Part shown: piece by piece, positions 9,026 to 18,638 of the stretch
How positions within the stretch are numbered: the first letter of the stretch is position 1
Layout: each line of letters opens with the position of its first letter
DNA from: Pseudochrobactrum sp. sp1633
GTDB taxonomy: Bacteria; Pseudomonadota; Alphaproteobacteria; Rhizobiales; Rhizobiaceae
Length of the DNA stretch: 55,870 bases
Reading direction: 5' to 3'
Assembly: GCF_030376605.1 (NCBI RefSeq)
Contig: NZ_JARRAE010000018.1
Coordinates: forward strand, 1-55,870
The notes under the pieces: generated by a model
What the model saw: the letters and a program-made list of their open reading frames with translations, nothing else
Database searches by the model: none
Told to the model about the DNA's origin: nothing
Made by a program: the position numbers and the translations under genes

Positions 9026-9057
9026 ATTCAACGCGACATTCTTATGTCGCGTTGAAT
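9026..9057. repeat. Perfect inverted repeat after the ABC operon
   Basis: A 14-bp stem (ATTCAACGCGACAT) with a TCTT loop, 21 bp after the ATPase stop. No T-run follows on either strand, so it is not a canonical intrinsic terminator. It may protect the mRNA 3' end or act with Rho. Confidence 0.6.
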
Positions 9058-9129
9058 AGCACAGCAATGACAGATAACAATCAGACAAAAGTCGCCGTTA
9101 CAGGGTGCGTCTTAGTCTGCGTCAGGGAG

Positions 9130-9438
9130 ATGTCATTGAAAAATTGGTTATTTTTCTTACTGCTGGCACTCTTGTTACTTGTGACCGCTTTTTTCAATGT
9201 GTTGCTGAACCCTGCGCCACCGCGATACCCATCAATCGGCGGTGGCGGATATGATCTTTCCGGATTTGTCTACACGCTGAGCTTGCTGCTTTTTACCTGT
9301 GCCTGGTCAGTCATCATGCTTATAGCCGGTCTGTGTTTCAAAAATCCGGTCATAGCACGGCGGCTTTTTATACTCGCAATCATCGGTGCATTGACCTTTA
9401 TTGTTACGCTTGTGCTGTATCACGGCAATCTGCAATAA
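9130..9438 (+). CDS. Small hypothetical membrane protein
   Basis: Unrecognised protein of about 102 residues with three hydrophobic segments (roughly residues 5-25, 42-65 and 75-95), a short N terminus and a glycine-rich loop (YPSIGGGGYDL). The ATG at 9130 puts the first membrane helix at the N terminus. AGGGAG abuts that ATG and is too close for an ideal ribosome binding site. Upstream starts at 9067 (ATG) or 9052 (TTG) would add a non-hydrophobic leader and have no better site. It lies between the creatininase operon and the convergent MFS gene. Coding status is likely from the consistent transmembrane pattern, but the function is unknown. Confidence 0.6.
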   Translation: MSLKNWLFFLLLALLLLVTAFFNVLLNPAPPRYPSIGGGGYDLSGFVYTLSLLLFTCAWSVIMLIAGLCFKNPVIARRLFILAIIGALTFIVTLVLYHGNLQ

Positions 9439-9465
9439 CAGTCTGCGCATAATGAAATCATTATC

Positions 9466-10671
9466 TTACAGTTCAGACGCACTTACGGATTCAGAAAACA
9501 ACACCATTGCCGGACTATAACTCTCGGGATCAAGACGTCTTGTCAGTATCGCCGCTATGGCAATGACAAACATGTGCCACTTCCAGCCTGCTGAAAAACC
9601 GCCGGTTTGCTCATAGAGCCCCGATACAAGCACTGGCGAGATTGCCGCCAGCAAAAAGCCCCCGCCTTGCATAACGGCGGACAATGCTCCGGCCTGCAAT
9701 GGGTCTGGCAGATGTTCGAGCGCCACCACCAGTAATAATGAAAAACAACCGCCGAGACCCGCTCCGACAAGTGCTACGAAGACAAAGGGTGCCGCATCCG
9801 GCGCGAATGCAAAGCCGGCAAAACCTGCGAGCTGAAAAGTCAGTGCCAGCCAAAGCCACGGCCTGCGATCTGCGCCGCAGCGCTGCGCTAAAACCGGCAA
9901 AACAAAAGCCGAAACAGCCTGACACAGCGCCATCACCGCCAGCAAACTGCCGCTTGCGGTAACGCCCCAACCCATCTCCTGATAATATGGTGCAAGCCAT
10001 GCTATAACGGACGAATAACCGCCATTTACCAGCCCGAAGGCAACCATCAGCAGCCATGTTCTCGGACGGGAAAGAAACAACCGCAAACTATGAGTTCCTG
10101 ATTGCGGGGATACTGTATTTGGCAGAACCAAACAGGCCAGAAGGGTTGCGATTATTGCCAGTGGTGCAAGCGCGCCAAAACCTATCTGCCATATGCCAGT
10201 GAGTTGCGCGATGAAAGGCGATATTTGCGCGCCGAGCGCGCCACCAGCCAGCAGCATAGCGGAATAAAGCCCCATAACACTCGCAAAACATGCGGGAAAA
10301 CGTTGTTTGATAATGCCGGGAAAAATGGCCTGAACAAGTGCGACACCAAAGCCGATCAGGGCAGCCGTGCCCAGCAAGGCCGGTCCTGTAGTTACTTCCA
10401 GCCGCATGAACGTGCCGATAGTGATAAAAACGAGCGCTGCGATAATGAATATACGCGCATCGCTGAGGCGCAATAAAAATGGCCCTGCAAAAGCCACGCA
10501 TCCCATGAGCGCCATTGGTATTAATGTCAGCAGTGCAATGCCGTGATGCCCCAGACCCGTCGTATTCCGGATATCCTCGGTCAGTGGTCCTACACCGGCA
10601 ATAAAGGGGCGCAGGTTCAACGCTATAAGAACAACAGCAATCAAAAAAACATAATTTTTGCCCCCCTTCAT
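9466..10671 (-). CDS. MFS transporter, CynX/NimT-like
   Basis: Twelve-helix membrane protein of 401 residues. The N terminus (ALNLRPFIAGVGPLTEDI) is characteristic of the CynX/NimT branch of MFS (cyanate and 2-nitroimidazole transporters), and the FPGIIKQRFP block after helix 4 is also typical. It lies downstream of the second ABC operon on the same strand with a gap of about 106 bp, so it may be partly co-transcribed. No cyanase gene is nearby, so cyanate is not supported as substrate. The small plus-strand membrane protein gene converges on its 3' end. Confidence 0.88.
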   Translation of the reverse strand: MKGGKNYVFLIAVVLIALNLRPFIAGVGPLTEDIRNTTGLGHHGIALLTLIPMALMGCVAFAGPFLLRLSDARIFIIAALVFITIGTFMRLEVTTGPALLGTAALIGFGVALVQAIFPGIIKQRFPACFASVMGLYSAMLLAGGALGAQISPFIAQLTGIWQIGFGALAPLAIIATLLACLVLPNTVSPQSGTHSLRLFLSRPRTWLLMVAFGLVNGGYSSVIAWLAPYYQEMGWGVTASGSLLAVMALCQAVSAFVLPVLAQRCGADRRPWLWLALTFQLAGFAGFAFAPDAAPFVFVALVGAGLGGCFSLLLVVALEHLPDPLQAGALSAVMQGGGFLLAAISPVLVSGLYEQTGGFSAGWKWHMFVIAIAAILTRRLDPESYSPAMVLFSESVSASEL

Positions 10672-10712
10672 ATTCCGCCCCGTTTCCTGTCAGTTTACCT
10701 GCATCAGCAACG

Positions 10713-10734
10713 GGCCGGACATATATCCGGCTCG
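10713..10734 (-). other. Weak stem-loop between ABC ATPase and MFS gene
   Basis: GGGCCGGA-N6-TCCGGCTC can pair with G-U wobbles in the 106-bp spacer. There is no U-tract. It is possibly an mRNA 3'-end or processing structure separating the ABC operon from the CynX-like gene. Confidence 0.3.
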
Positions 10735-10777
10735 TCAGATTTTACGTCATGTGAGAAGAAAAAGCCCGGCGCAGCAT

Positions 10778-12544
<1,767 letters not shown>

Positions 12545-12575
12545 AATATTCTCCGGGAGCCAGGCTTTTATGATC

Positions 12576-12938
12576 TCAGCAGGCGGCGTAAGCGCGAATT
12601 TCAACCGCGCAATCCCGCCGTGCAGCATGACCTGTTACGACCGACAGTGCAGGCACCCCTTCAGGATCAATCCAGTCATTCCACAACTCACAAAAAGCAT
12701 CATATTCGCTGATGTCGAACAGCCAGACCTGAACCATAAGAATGTCTTTACGGGACGCACCGACACTCTGAAAATAGTCGTCAATAATATTCAAAATCTG
12801 CAAAGACTGCTCTTTAACGTCACCGGATTTATCCGGAGCTGTCAGGCAGACGGATGCAAGTTTATCTGATGCTTTGCCGAGGCAAATTCTCGGCTGATGC
12901 CCTGCCCCGTCGATCCGGCCAAGCTCTCTCAGTTCCAT
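12576..12938 (-). CDS. RidA/YjgF-family protein, atypical (conserved Arg replaced)
   Basis: Protein of about 120 residues with the chorismate-mutase-like RidA fold pattern, including the VKEQSLQILNIID helix and the LMVQVWLFD strand. At the position of the RidA catalytic arginine (PARxxV) it reads PALSVV, so arginine is replaced by leucine; the later Glu (VEIRAYA) is kept. Classical enamine/imine deaminase activity is therefore doubtful, and it may belong to one of the Rid subfamilies without the arginine. The ATG at 12938 has GGAGAG upstream; a TTG at 12950 is less likely. It lies between a typical RidA gene and the ABC ATPase gene in one operon. Confidence 0.88.
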   Translation of the reverse strand: MELRELGRIDGAGHQPRICLGKASDKLASVCLTAPDKSGDVKEQSLQILNIIDDYFQSVGASRKDILMVQVWLFDISEYDAFCELWNDWIDPEGVPALSVVTGHAARRDCAVEIRAYAAC

Positions 12939-12977
12939 GTGTCTCTCCAATTCTCAGGCTTGGTTTCAGTCTGCGTT

Positions 12978-13337
12978 TCAGCTGCGATAGGCAATCACAA
13001 CAGCTTCCACGAGCACATCTGAACGATAAAGCTCACCGCTGACACAGGTACGCGCAGGCGGATTGGCAGGATCAGCCCATTCATTCCACACGGAATTCAT
13101 TGCTCCGAAATAGCGCATATCTTTCAGCCAGACATGGACGACAAAAATAGATTTATGGTCGGAACCGGCAGCCGCAAGAAGGCGATCAATCGTCTGCAAA
13201 ACCTCGCGGGTCTGTTCCTTGATATCGCCGCTTGTGTCTGTTGCATGCACGCCGGACAAAAATACCATGTCATTATGGACAACGGCCATGCTTTTCAGAG
13301 CGCCATCAGTCTTTGTAATTTCAATACGTTCGGCCAA
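12978..13337 (-). CDS. RidA/YjgF-family protein (arginine-containing)
   Basis: Protein of 119 residues with RidA features: FLSGVHATDTSGDIKEQTREVL, VVHVWLKD, and the active-site PPARTCV with the conserved arginine, followed by VEAVVIA. RidA proteins hydrolyse reactive 2-aminoacrylate and other enamines/imines to ketoacids and ammonia. Its place between an ABC permease gene and a second RidA gene suggests that the imported amino acid or peptide derivative passes through an imine or enamine intermediate. It is probably cytoplasmic and trimeric, as the family is. Confidence 0.92.
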   Translation of the reverse strand: MAERIEITKTDGALKSMAVVHNDMVFLSGVHATDTSGDIKEQTREVLQTIDRLLAAAGSDHKSIFVVHVWLKDMRYFGAMNSVWNEWADPANPPARTCVSGELYRSDVLVEAVVIAYRS

Positions 13338-13375
13338 AGTGGTTGTTCCTTCTGTTCTGGTTAAAGAGGATTTGG

Positions 13376-14230
13376 TTATCGCGTGCTCAATCGGGGATCA
13401 AAATGCGTTCTGAGAACGTCACCGAGCAAGTTAATGGCGAGAACCGTGGTGAAGATGCAGAGCCCCGGGAAGAATGCCATCCACCATGATGTGCTGATAT
13501 AAGAGCGCGCATCGGCAAGCATACCGCCCCATGTTGGTGTGGAGGCAGGCACGCCCAAGCCCAGAAAACTGAGGCTTGATTCAGCAATAATGGCCGTTGC
13601 CATAGCAAAAGTGCCCACAATCAATGAGGACTGGATGAGATTTGGAAGAATGTGCTTCCACAGAATATGGCCGTCCTTTGCACCAAGCGAGCGTGCAGCA
13701 ACAACAAAATCCCTTTCACGCAAGCTCAGTGCTTCCGCTCTGGCAAGGCGGCAATAAGGAATCCAGCGTTGCGATGCGAGTGCAATAATCAGAATGCCGA
13801 GACTTTGCCCGAGGAACGCCACGATGGAAATCGCCAGCAGCAATGGCGGGAAAGCCCAGACAACTTCGAGAAATTTCTGAATGGCAGAGTCAACGCGCCC
13901 GCCATAATAACCGGAGACAACGCCAAGGGTTACGCCGACAACGCCGGAGAAAATCACCACTGCGATGGCAATAATCAGCGAGACGCGCGAGCCGTAAATG
14001 ATCCGGCTCAGTAAATCCCGTCCGACATGATCGGTACCGAGAAAATGAGGCCCTGTTAGTTGCGGTGGCATCAGCGCCAGCATCAAATCCTGCTTATTGG
14101 GATCAAACGGCGCCAGCAGGGGTGCAAAGATGCTTGCGATCAAAAGTAATGCAACAACACCCAAGCCGAAGATTGCCTTCGGTGATCTGACGATCTCGGC
14201 AAGTTTGTCTGCTCTGAACCGGAAAGCCAT
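13376..14230 (-). CDS. ABC transporter permease, DppC type
   Basis: Permease of 284 residues with six membrane segments. It has the DppC-type APFDPNKQD segment, the LGTDHVGRDLLSRI motif, an EAA-like loop (AARSLGAKDGHILWKHILPN) and AESSLSFLGLGVP. It starts five bases after the DppB-type gene, giving tight coupling. It pairs with the permease at 14236-15240 to form the translocation pore for the TetR-linked system. Confidence 0.94.
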   Translation of the reverse strand: MAFRFRADKLAEIVRSPKAIFGLGVVALLLIASIFAPLLAPFDPNKQDLMLALMPPQLTGPHFLGTDHVGRDLLSRIIYGSRVSLIIAIAVVIFSGVVGVTLGVVSGYYGGRVDSAIQKFLEVVWAFPPLLLAISIVAFLGQSLGILIIALASQRWIPYCRLARAEALSLRERDFVVAARSLGAKDGHILWKHILPNLIQSSLIVGTFAMATAIIAESSLSFLGLGVPASTPTWGGMLADARSYISTSWWMAFFPGLCIFTTVLAINLLGDVLRTHFDPRLSTR

Positions 14231-14235
14231 CAGTG

Positions 14236-15240
14236 TTACCTCAAGCGGATACGCGGATCGACGATCGTATAGATGATGTCAATCACGAGATTTATGAAAA
14301 CGAAAAGCGAGGTGTAGACGAGCACAAGGCCGGTAATCAGCGGAAAATCCCTGAAGGTAATACCTTGTAACAGCAGGTAGCCAATGCCGGGCCAGGAGAA
14401 GACCGTCTCGACAATAATGGCACCGCTGATCAGCGTGCCGAACTCCAGCCCGATGATGGTGACAACTGAAATCAGAGCATTGCGGAATGCATGTCGCCAC
14501 AAGACGACACGGGCAGACATGCCTTTGGCGCGGGCAGTCATGACATAATCTTCCTGCAGATTTTCCAGAACCGAAGCCCGTGTAATCTGCATGATAATAC
14601 CGGCCATATTGGTTCCGAGAACAATCACAGGCAGGGTCAGATGGCGGGCAGCATCCAGAAATGCGTCCCATCGCCCGGCGAGCAATGCATCAACCGTCAG
14701 AAAGCCGGTGATAGCCGGAACATCCATGCCCCATGTTGCACGTCCGCCTGAAGGCAGAAGGTTGAACATACCCGCAAACAGAAGAATGAGGAGAATACCG
14801 AGCCAGAAATTAGGAAGGCTGATGCCGAAAAAGCCGCCGATTGAACCGATCGTATCGACAAAGGAATTGGGACGGCTGGCAGCCCAGACCCCGAGCGGAA
14901 GACCTAAAACAACTGCAAGCAAAGTCGAGTAGAGTGCAAGCTCGATACTCGCTGGCAGCCGTTGCAGAATGAGTTCCATAACCGGCTCACGATAGCGGAA
15001 GGATTCACCTAAATCCCCCATGACCGCATTTTTTATAAATGCCAGATATTGAATATAGATGGGCTGATCGAGCCCCCAACTCGCGCGGATACTTTGCCGG
15101 ATCTCTTCGGTTACTTCGTCGCTGACCAGCATATCCACGGGGTCACCGGGAGCGAGTTTAATCAGTATAAAAATCAAAAGCGTTACCATGAAGAGCACAG
15201 GAATGGTGCCCAACACGCGCTTCAGCGTATAGCCAAGCAT
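14236..15240 (-). CDS. ABC transporter permease, DppB type
   Basis: Permease of 334 residues with six membrane segments. MLGYTLKRVLGTIP is the conserved DppB-like N terminus, so the ATG at 15240 with GAGGAT upstream is chosen over a start 47 codons earlier. Motifs include APGDPVDML, GDLGESFRYREPV, and the EAA-like loop (TARAKGMSARVVLWRHAFRN). It follows the binding-protein gene after a 162-bp spacer holding a stem-loop. Confidence 0.94.
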   Translation of the reverse strand: MLGYTLKRVLGTIPVLFMVTLLIFILIKLAPGDPVDMLVSDEVTEEIRQSIRASWGLDQPIYIQYLAFIKNAVMGDLGESFRYREPVMELILQRLPASIELALYSTLLAVVLGLPLGVWAASRPNSFVDTIGSIGGFFGISLPNFWLGILLILLFAGMFNLLPSGGRATWGMDVPAITGFLTVDALLAGRWDAFLDAARHLTLPVIVLGTNMAGIIMQITRASVLENLQEDYVMTARAKGMSARVVLWRHAFRNALISVVTIIGLEFGTLISGAIIVETVFSWPGIGYLLLQGITFRDFPLITGLVLVYTSLFVFINLVIDIIYTIVDPRIRLR

Positions 15241-15367
15241 GGGAGATCCTCGGAATTTTGCCAAGGCATGCCGCAGAGCAAAGAAAACTCTGCTCCGGTT
15301 ACAGCATACGCGAGGTAAAAGAATGATATGTACTTGTATGAATACACAGTTCCGGCGTGTTCTGAGT

Positions 15368-15393
15368 TTCGGGCAGGACATATCCTGCCCGAA
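15368..15393 (-). other. Intercistronic stem-loop after binding-protein gene
   Basis: An 11-bp perfect stem (TTCGGGCAGGA) with a 4-base loop, ten bases beyond the stop of the binding-protein gene and inside the operon. No T-run follows. Such hairpins often protect the upstream mRNA so that binding protein is made in excess over permease. Confidence 0.65.
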
Positions 15394-15402
15394 GTGCGGG
15401 GA

Positions 15403-16923
15403 TTAACGCAGGTATATTTCCCAGCCGTTCACACGGTCAGCTTTGCTCGGTTTGAAATCGACGCTTTTGGAAACACCCCATGCCAGACGGTGCAGCCAGA
15501 GAAAACAGGCCGGTGCGTCTTCTGTGATTGTCACCATCGCTTTGTTCAGCGTGGCAACCCGCTTATCGAAATCAAATTCCTCACGCTCGGCCTTGAGCAA
15601 GGTATCCACGGATGGGTTTGAATATTTCAGACGCGGGGATGCACCGGTTTCAAAATATTGCGCCAGCGCAGGGGACGGATCGAGCATATTGCCACGCCCC
15701 ATATAATAGAACGGTGTTTCGCCTCGCTGGACATTCGTCCATAAGGTTGCCCATTCCGGTGTCTTCAACGTTGCTTTGAAGCCCGCCTCTTCCAGCATCG
15801 GAATCATCGCTTCTGTGATCTGGCGATCTGCAATATAGCGCCCGACCGGCGAGTAAAGATCGACAACCGTACCCAGTGCTCCGGCCTCCTCCAGAAGGCT
15901 TCTGGCTTTTTCCGGATTGTAGTCGAACGGTGTTTTATAGTCCGCATCAAAGCCGAGCTGCCCTGCACCAACCGGTCCGTTCAGAAGCGTTGCCTGATTA
16001 CCCAGAATAGCGCGGGCAATCCCCTCACGATTAATCGCGTGACAAACGGCCTTGCGCACTCTCGCATCGTCCCAAGGCTTTGTTTTCGGGCTCATGGCAA
16101 TGAACATTGCCTCTGCGGAATCCACCATTTCAACCGTTGCATTCGACATCTGCTGCACACGATTGATCAGCTGCGGCGGAATACCTTGTGCAATCTGCAC
16201 TTCGCCATTGGCCAATGCGGTCACACGTTGTTCCGGCTCGGTCATCATGCGGTAGAGAATGCGCTTCGGGTTTGCCTCACTGATCATCGGGTGGCCGTCA
16301 ACACGCTCGATCACAATATGGCTGCCGATGCCGACTTCCACTAATTTATACGGGCCTGCTCCGACCGGATGCTGACGATCGGCCGCCTGAGCGCCGTATT
16401 TGTCGTAAATCGCCTTAGAGGTAATCTGCATGAATGCCAGATAATTCGGCAGTGTGGAGACCTTCTGCGTGGTCGTTATGCGCAACCGTTGGTCATCAAG
16501 CGCTTCAACAGCTTTAATATACTGAACGGAGGCCTGCGACATGCTTTGCGGGTCGTTGCGCGCGCGCTCCATAGAGTGGATGACATCCGCAATCACAACT
16601 GGATCACCGTTATGGCGCTTCAGATCCGTCCGCAACGTCAAAATCCAGTTGAGGTCATCTTCCGGCTCAAGGCTTTCGGCAAGAAACGGGACAAATTTAC
16701 CCTTCTCAAAATCCCAGCGCGTCAGGCAACCATAAATTTGGCACCAGATAGAACCGATCAGCACAACCGAATCTGCATAGGGATTGTAGCCCGTCACACC
16801 CTCGGTAATTGCCACGGTTATCTGCTCGGGCTTTTTCGCCTGTGCTTGTGTCGGCGATCCGGCGCTGGCCATCGCCAGTGCAGCCCCCAGCAACAGCGTA
16901 TTTTTAACTCCCTTAAACATCAT
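15403..16923 (-). CDS. Peptide-type ABC transporter substrate-binding protein (SBP family 5)
   Basis: Periplasmic binding protein of 506 residues with a Sec signal peptide (MMFKGVKNTLLLGAALAMAS, cleavage near TQAQA-KK). Family blocks include the SLEPEDDLNWILTLR segment, HNGDPVVIADV, GAGPYKLVEV, and the C-terminal PEWATLW region. A GAGGAGGGG ribosome binding site precedes the start. It is the first gene of the leftward ABC/RidA operon and faces the TetR gene. The substrate is not evident, but the RidA genes in the operon point to an amino-acid-derived compound. Confidence 0.93.
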   Translation of the reverse strand: MMFKGVKNTLLLGAALAMASAGSPTQAQAKKPEQITVAITEGVTGYNPYADSVVLIGSIWCQIYGCLTRWDFEKGKFVPFLAESLEPEDDLNWILTLRTDLKRHNGDPVVIADVIHSMERARNDPQSMSQASVQYIKAVEALDDQRLRITTTQKVSTLPNYLAFMQITSKAIYDKYGAQAADRQHPVGAGPYKLVEVGIGSHIVIERVDGHPMISEANPKRILYRMMTEPEQRVTALANGEVQIAQGIPPQLINRVQQMSNATVEMVDSAEAMFIAMSPKTKPWDDARVRKAVCHAINREGIARAILGNQATLLNGPVGAGQLGFDADYKTPFDYNPEKARSLLEEAGALGTVVDLYSPVGRYIADRQITEAMIPMLEEAGFKATLKTPEWATLWTNVQRGETPFYYMGRGNMLDPSPALAQYFETGASPRLKYSNPSVDTLLKAEREEFDFDKRVATLNKAMVTITEDAPACFLWLHRLAWGVSKSVDFKPSKADRVNGWEIYLR

Positions 16924-16973
16924 TCCCCTCCTCTTTTTATGTCATGTGCGACAAGCGGTAGTTTTTTTTAAAT

Positions 16974-16993
16974 AAGTAAGCTATTACTTACTT
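16974..16993. promoter_or_regulatory. Candidate TetR operator
   Basis: AAGTAAG-N6-CTTACTT, a perfect 7-bp inverted repeat in the 143-bp divergent region between the binding-protein and TetR genes. Size and position fit a TetR-dimer site that blocks the binding-protein promoter and possibly the regulator's own promoter. Confidence 0.6.
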
Positions 16994-17066
16994 TCTTGTC
17001 AATTGCCCTCCGCACAAAATACGTAAATATAAGACCGGAATTATCGGAGCGTTTAAGGATTACAGA

Positions 17067-17732
17067 ATGAGCAAAGTGGAAACGAACACTTCCAAAGCTG
17101 TGCGCTCACGCAATGCACAAGCCACGCGGCAGGCGATCCTCGAATCGGCCATTATAGAATTTTGTGATAACGGGCTTAGCGGCGCCAATACATCACGTAT
17201 TGTTGAGCGCGCAGGCTGCAATATCCGTATGCTTTATCATTATTTTCAGAACAAAGAGACATTGTATAAAGCGGCTCTGGAGCAGGTCTATAATGAGCTG
17301 CGCAGCAAAGAAGCCGAGCTGAGTATTCTCGACCGTGCTCCGATGGATGCAATCAAAACGCTGACGGCATTCACCTTCGATTATATGAAAGATACGCCAT
17401 CATTCATTAAGCTGGTGCTTGGCGAAAATCTTTTGCAGGGAGAGTTCATCAGCACAATTCCAAGCATACCGCGCTCATCACGCCCGCTTATCCAGTCTAT
17501 CCAGACTTTACTCGAGCGTGGTGCTGAGGCTGGCGTGTTCAGATCAGGGATCAATGCCACCCAGCTTTATATTTCGATCGTGTCCTTAAGCTTTATGTAT
17601 ATTTCCAGTCAGTACACGCTGTCTGTCACATTTGGTGTCGACATTTCATCCGAGCAGAACATCGTAACAAGACGACTTCATGTAATTGATATGATTGAAA
17701 AATATCTGATACCAAGCTCAGCGGCGGCTTGA
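17067..17732 (+). CDS. TetR/AcrR-family transcriptional regulator
   Basis: Regulator of 221 residues. The N-terminal TetR helix-turn-helix (about residues 17-65) has the standard layout: RQAILESAIIEFCDNGLSGANTSRI, then AGCNIRMLYHYFQNKETLY. The C-terminal ligand domain is all-helical and resembles the RutR-like subgroup. It is divergent from the ABC/RidA operon and has a palindrome in the shared upstream region, so it is likely the repressor of that operon, with the imported compound or a metabolite as inducer. Transcription ends at the hairpin at 17749-17781. Confidence 0.93.
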   Translation: MSKVETNTSKAVRSRNAQATRQAILESAIIEFCDNGLSGANTSRIVERAGCNIRMLYHYFQNKETLYKAALEQVYNELRSKEAELSILDRAPMDAIKTLTAFTFDYMKDTPSFIKLVLGENLLQGEFISTIPSIPRSSRPLIQSIQTLLERGAEAGVFRSGINATQLYISIVSLSFMYISSQYTLSVTFGVDISSEQNIVTRRLHVIDMIEKYLIPSSAAA

Positions 17733-17748
17733 TAAAGCACGGACTGAC

Positions 17749-17781
17749 AATCAAGCGCATTCCAGTTCAATGCGCTTGATT
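17749..17781. terminator. Intrinsic terminator between TetR and FkbM genes
   Basis: A 13-bp perfect stem (AATCAAGCGCATT) with a 7-base loop, followed by GGGTTGTTT on the plus strand. It serves the convergent TetR and methyltransferase genes. Confidence 0.75.
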
Positions 17782-17798
17782 GGGTTGTTTACACCAGC

Positions 17799-18506
17799 TT
17801 AAACCATCAGATCAGCTGCATCTTCTTCATATTCGCGCACAGTTTCGTCCTTGGCGAATAGAACACATGGGCCGTAAGACCCGCGCGGATCATAGGCATA
17901 GCCTTTTTCAGCCAGCGCCTGCGTGATATCGCGGATCCCGGCCAGACCATAGAGATGGTCATGGAGCTCGAGGAAGATACGCTCCACGCCTTGCAGATCA
18001 GCTTTTTGCAGCAAATCCCGCTCGGCGCCTTCAATATCCATCACCAGAACATTAATATTCTGCGCAGCTATGAAGTCATCAATATTGGCTGAAGCCAGCA
18101 ATATTTCATGCTCATAAGGCCCCTGATCCTTGTCCATTGAAGACATCCAGAGATCTTTGCGAACATAAAAGCGATGTTCCGTTGGCTCACCGGCAGTCAG
18201 AATACCCTGCGTCAGTGTCACATTACCGGCTGTATTTGCCTCGATCACGCGCTGTGCAAGCGCGGCGGTCGTAGGATTGGCTTCAAAAGCCCATATCCGC
18301 ACATCCGGAATCGTTGCCATCAATGATGTGATGACCCCGATGCCCGAACCCAATTCCAGCACGCGATCACCGCGTTTCACCGCTTTGAAAACCCATTTGG
18401 CTTCTTTAGCTTCATAGCGACCGCTTGTAATGGCCTGCCATATAACGGGGGAAACCTCGTCAGGGGACAGAGGAATTTTGATTCCGTGCAACGTGACTAA
18501 TTCCAC
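17799..18506 (-). CDS. FkbM-family SAM-dependent methyltransferase
   Basis: Protein of 235 residues with a Rossmann methyltransferase core: motif I VLELGSGIG (about residues 49-57), an acidic strand end AFEANP, and the FkbM-type VLVMDIEGAERDLL block. FkbM-like enzymes methylate hydroxyl groups of sugars or natural products, but the family is broad and no glycan gene neighbours this one. The start is a GTG with AAGGAG seven bases upstream. It is a single-gene transcript. The substrate is unknown. Confidence 0.85.
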   Translation of the reverse strand: MELVTLHGIKIPLSPDEVSPVIWQAITSGRYEAKEAKWVFKAVKRGDRVLELGSGIGVITSLMATIPDVRIWAFEANPTTAALAQRVIEANTAGNVTLTQGILTAGEPTEHRFYVRKDLWMSSMDKDQGPYEHEILLASANIDDFIAAQNINVLVMDIEGAERDLLQKADLQGVERIFLELHDHLYGLAGIRDITQALAEKGYAYDPRGSYGPCVLFAKDETVREYEEDAADLMV

Positions 18507-18638
18507 ACCCGAGCTCCTTGGCGCTTGACGTTTTAAGCGCTTACAGGTGCGAAGTTCAGCTGCCCGTTTACGCTCATCTCAAAGATGACGCAGGGCATAA
18601 CATATATATGAAATATAGTATATTTTTAACGTAACAAA

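Noticed and set aside
9466-10671. Assignment of the CynX-like gene as a cyanate transporter
   Set aside because: No cyanase or carbonic anhydrase gene is nearby; the family includes transporters of other compounds.
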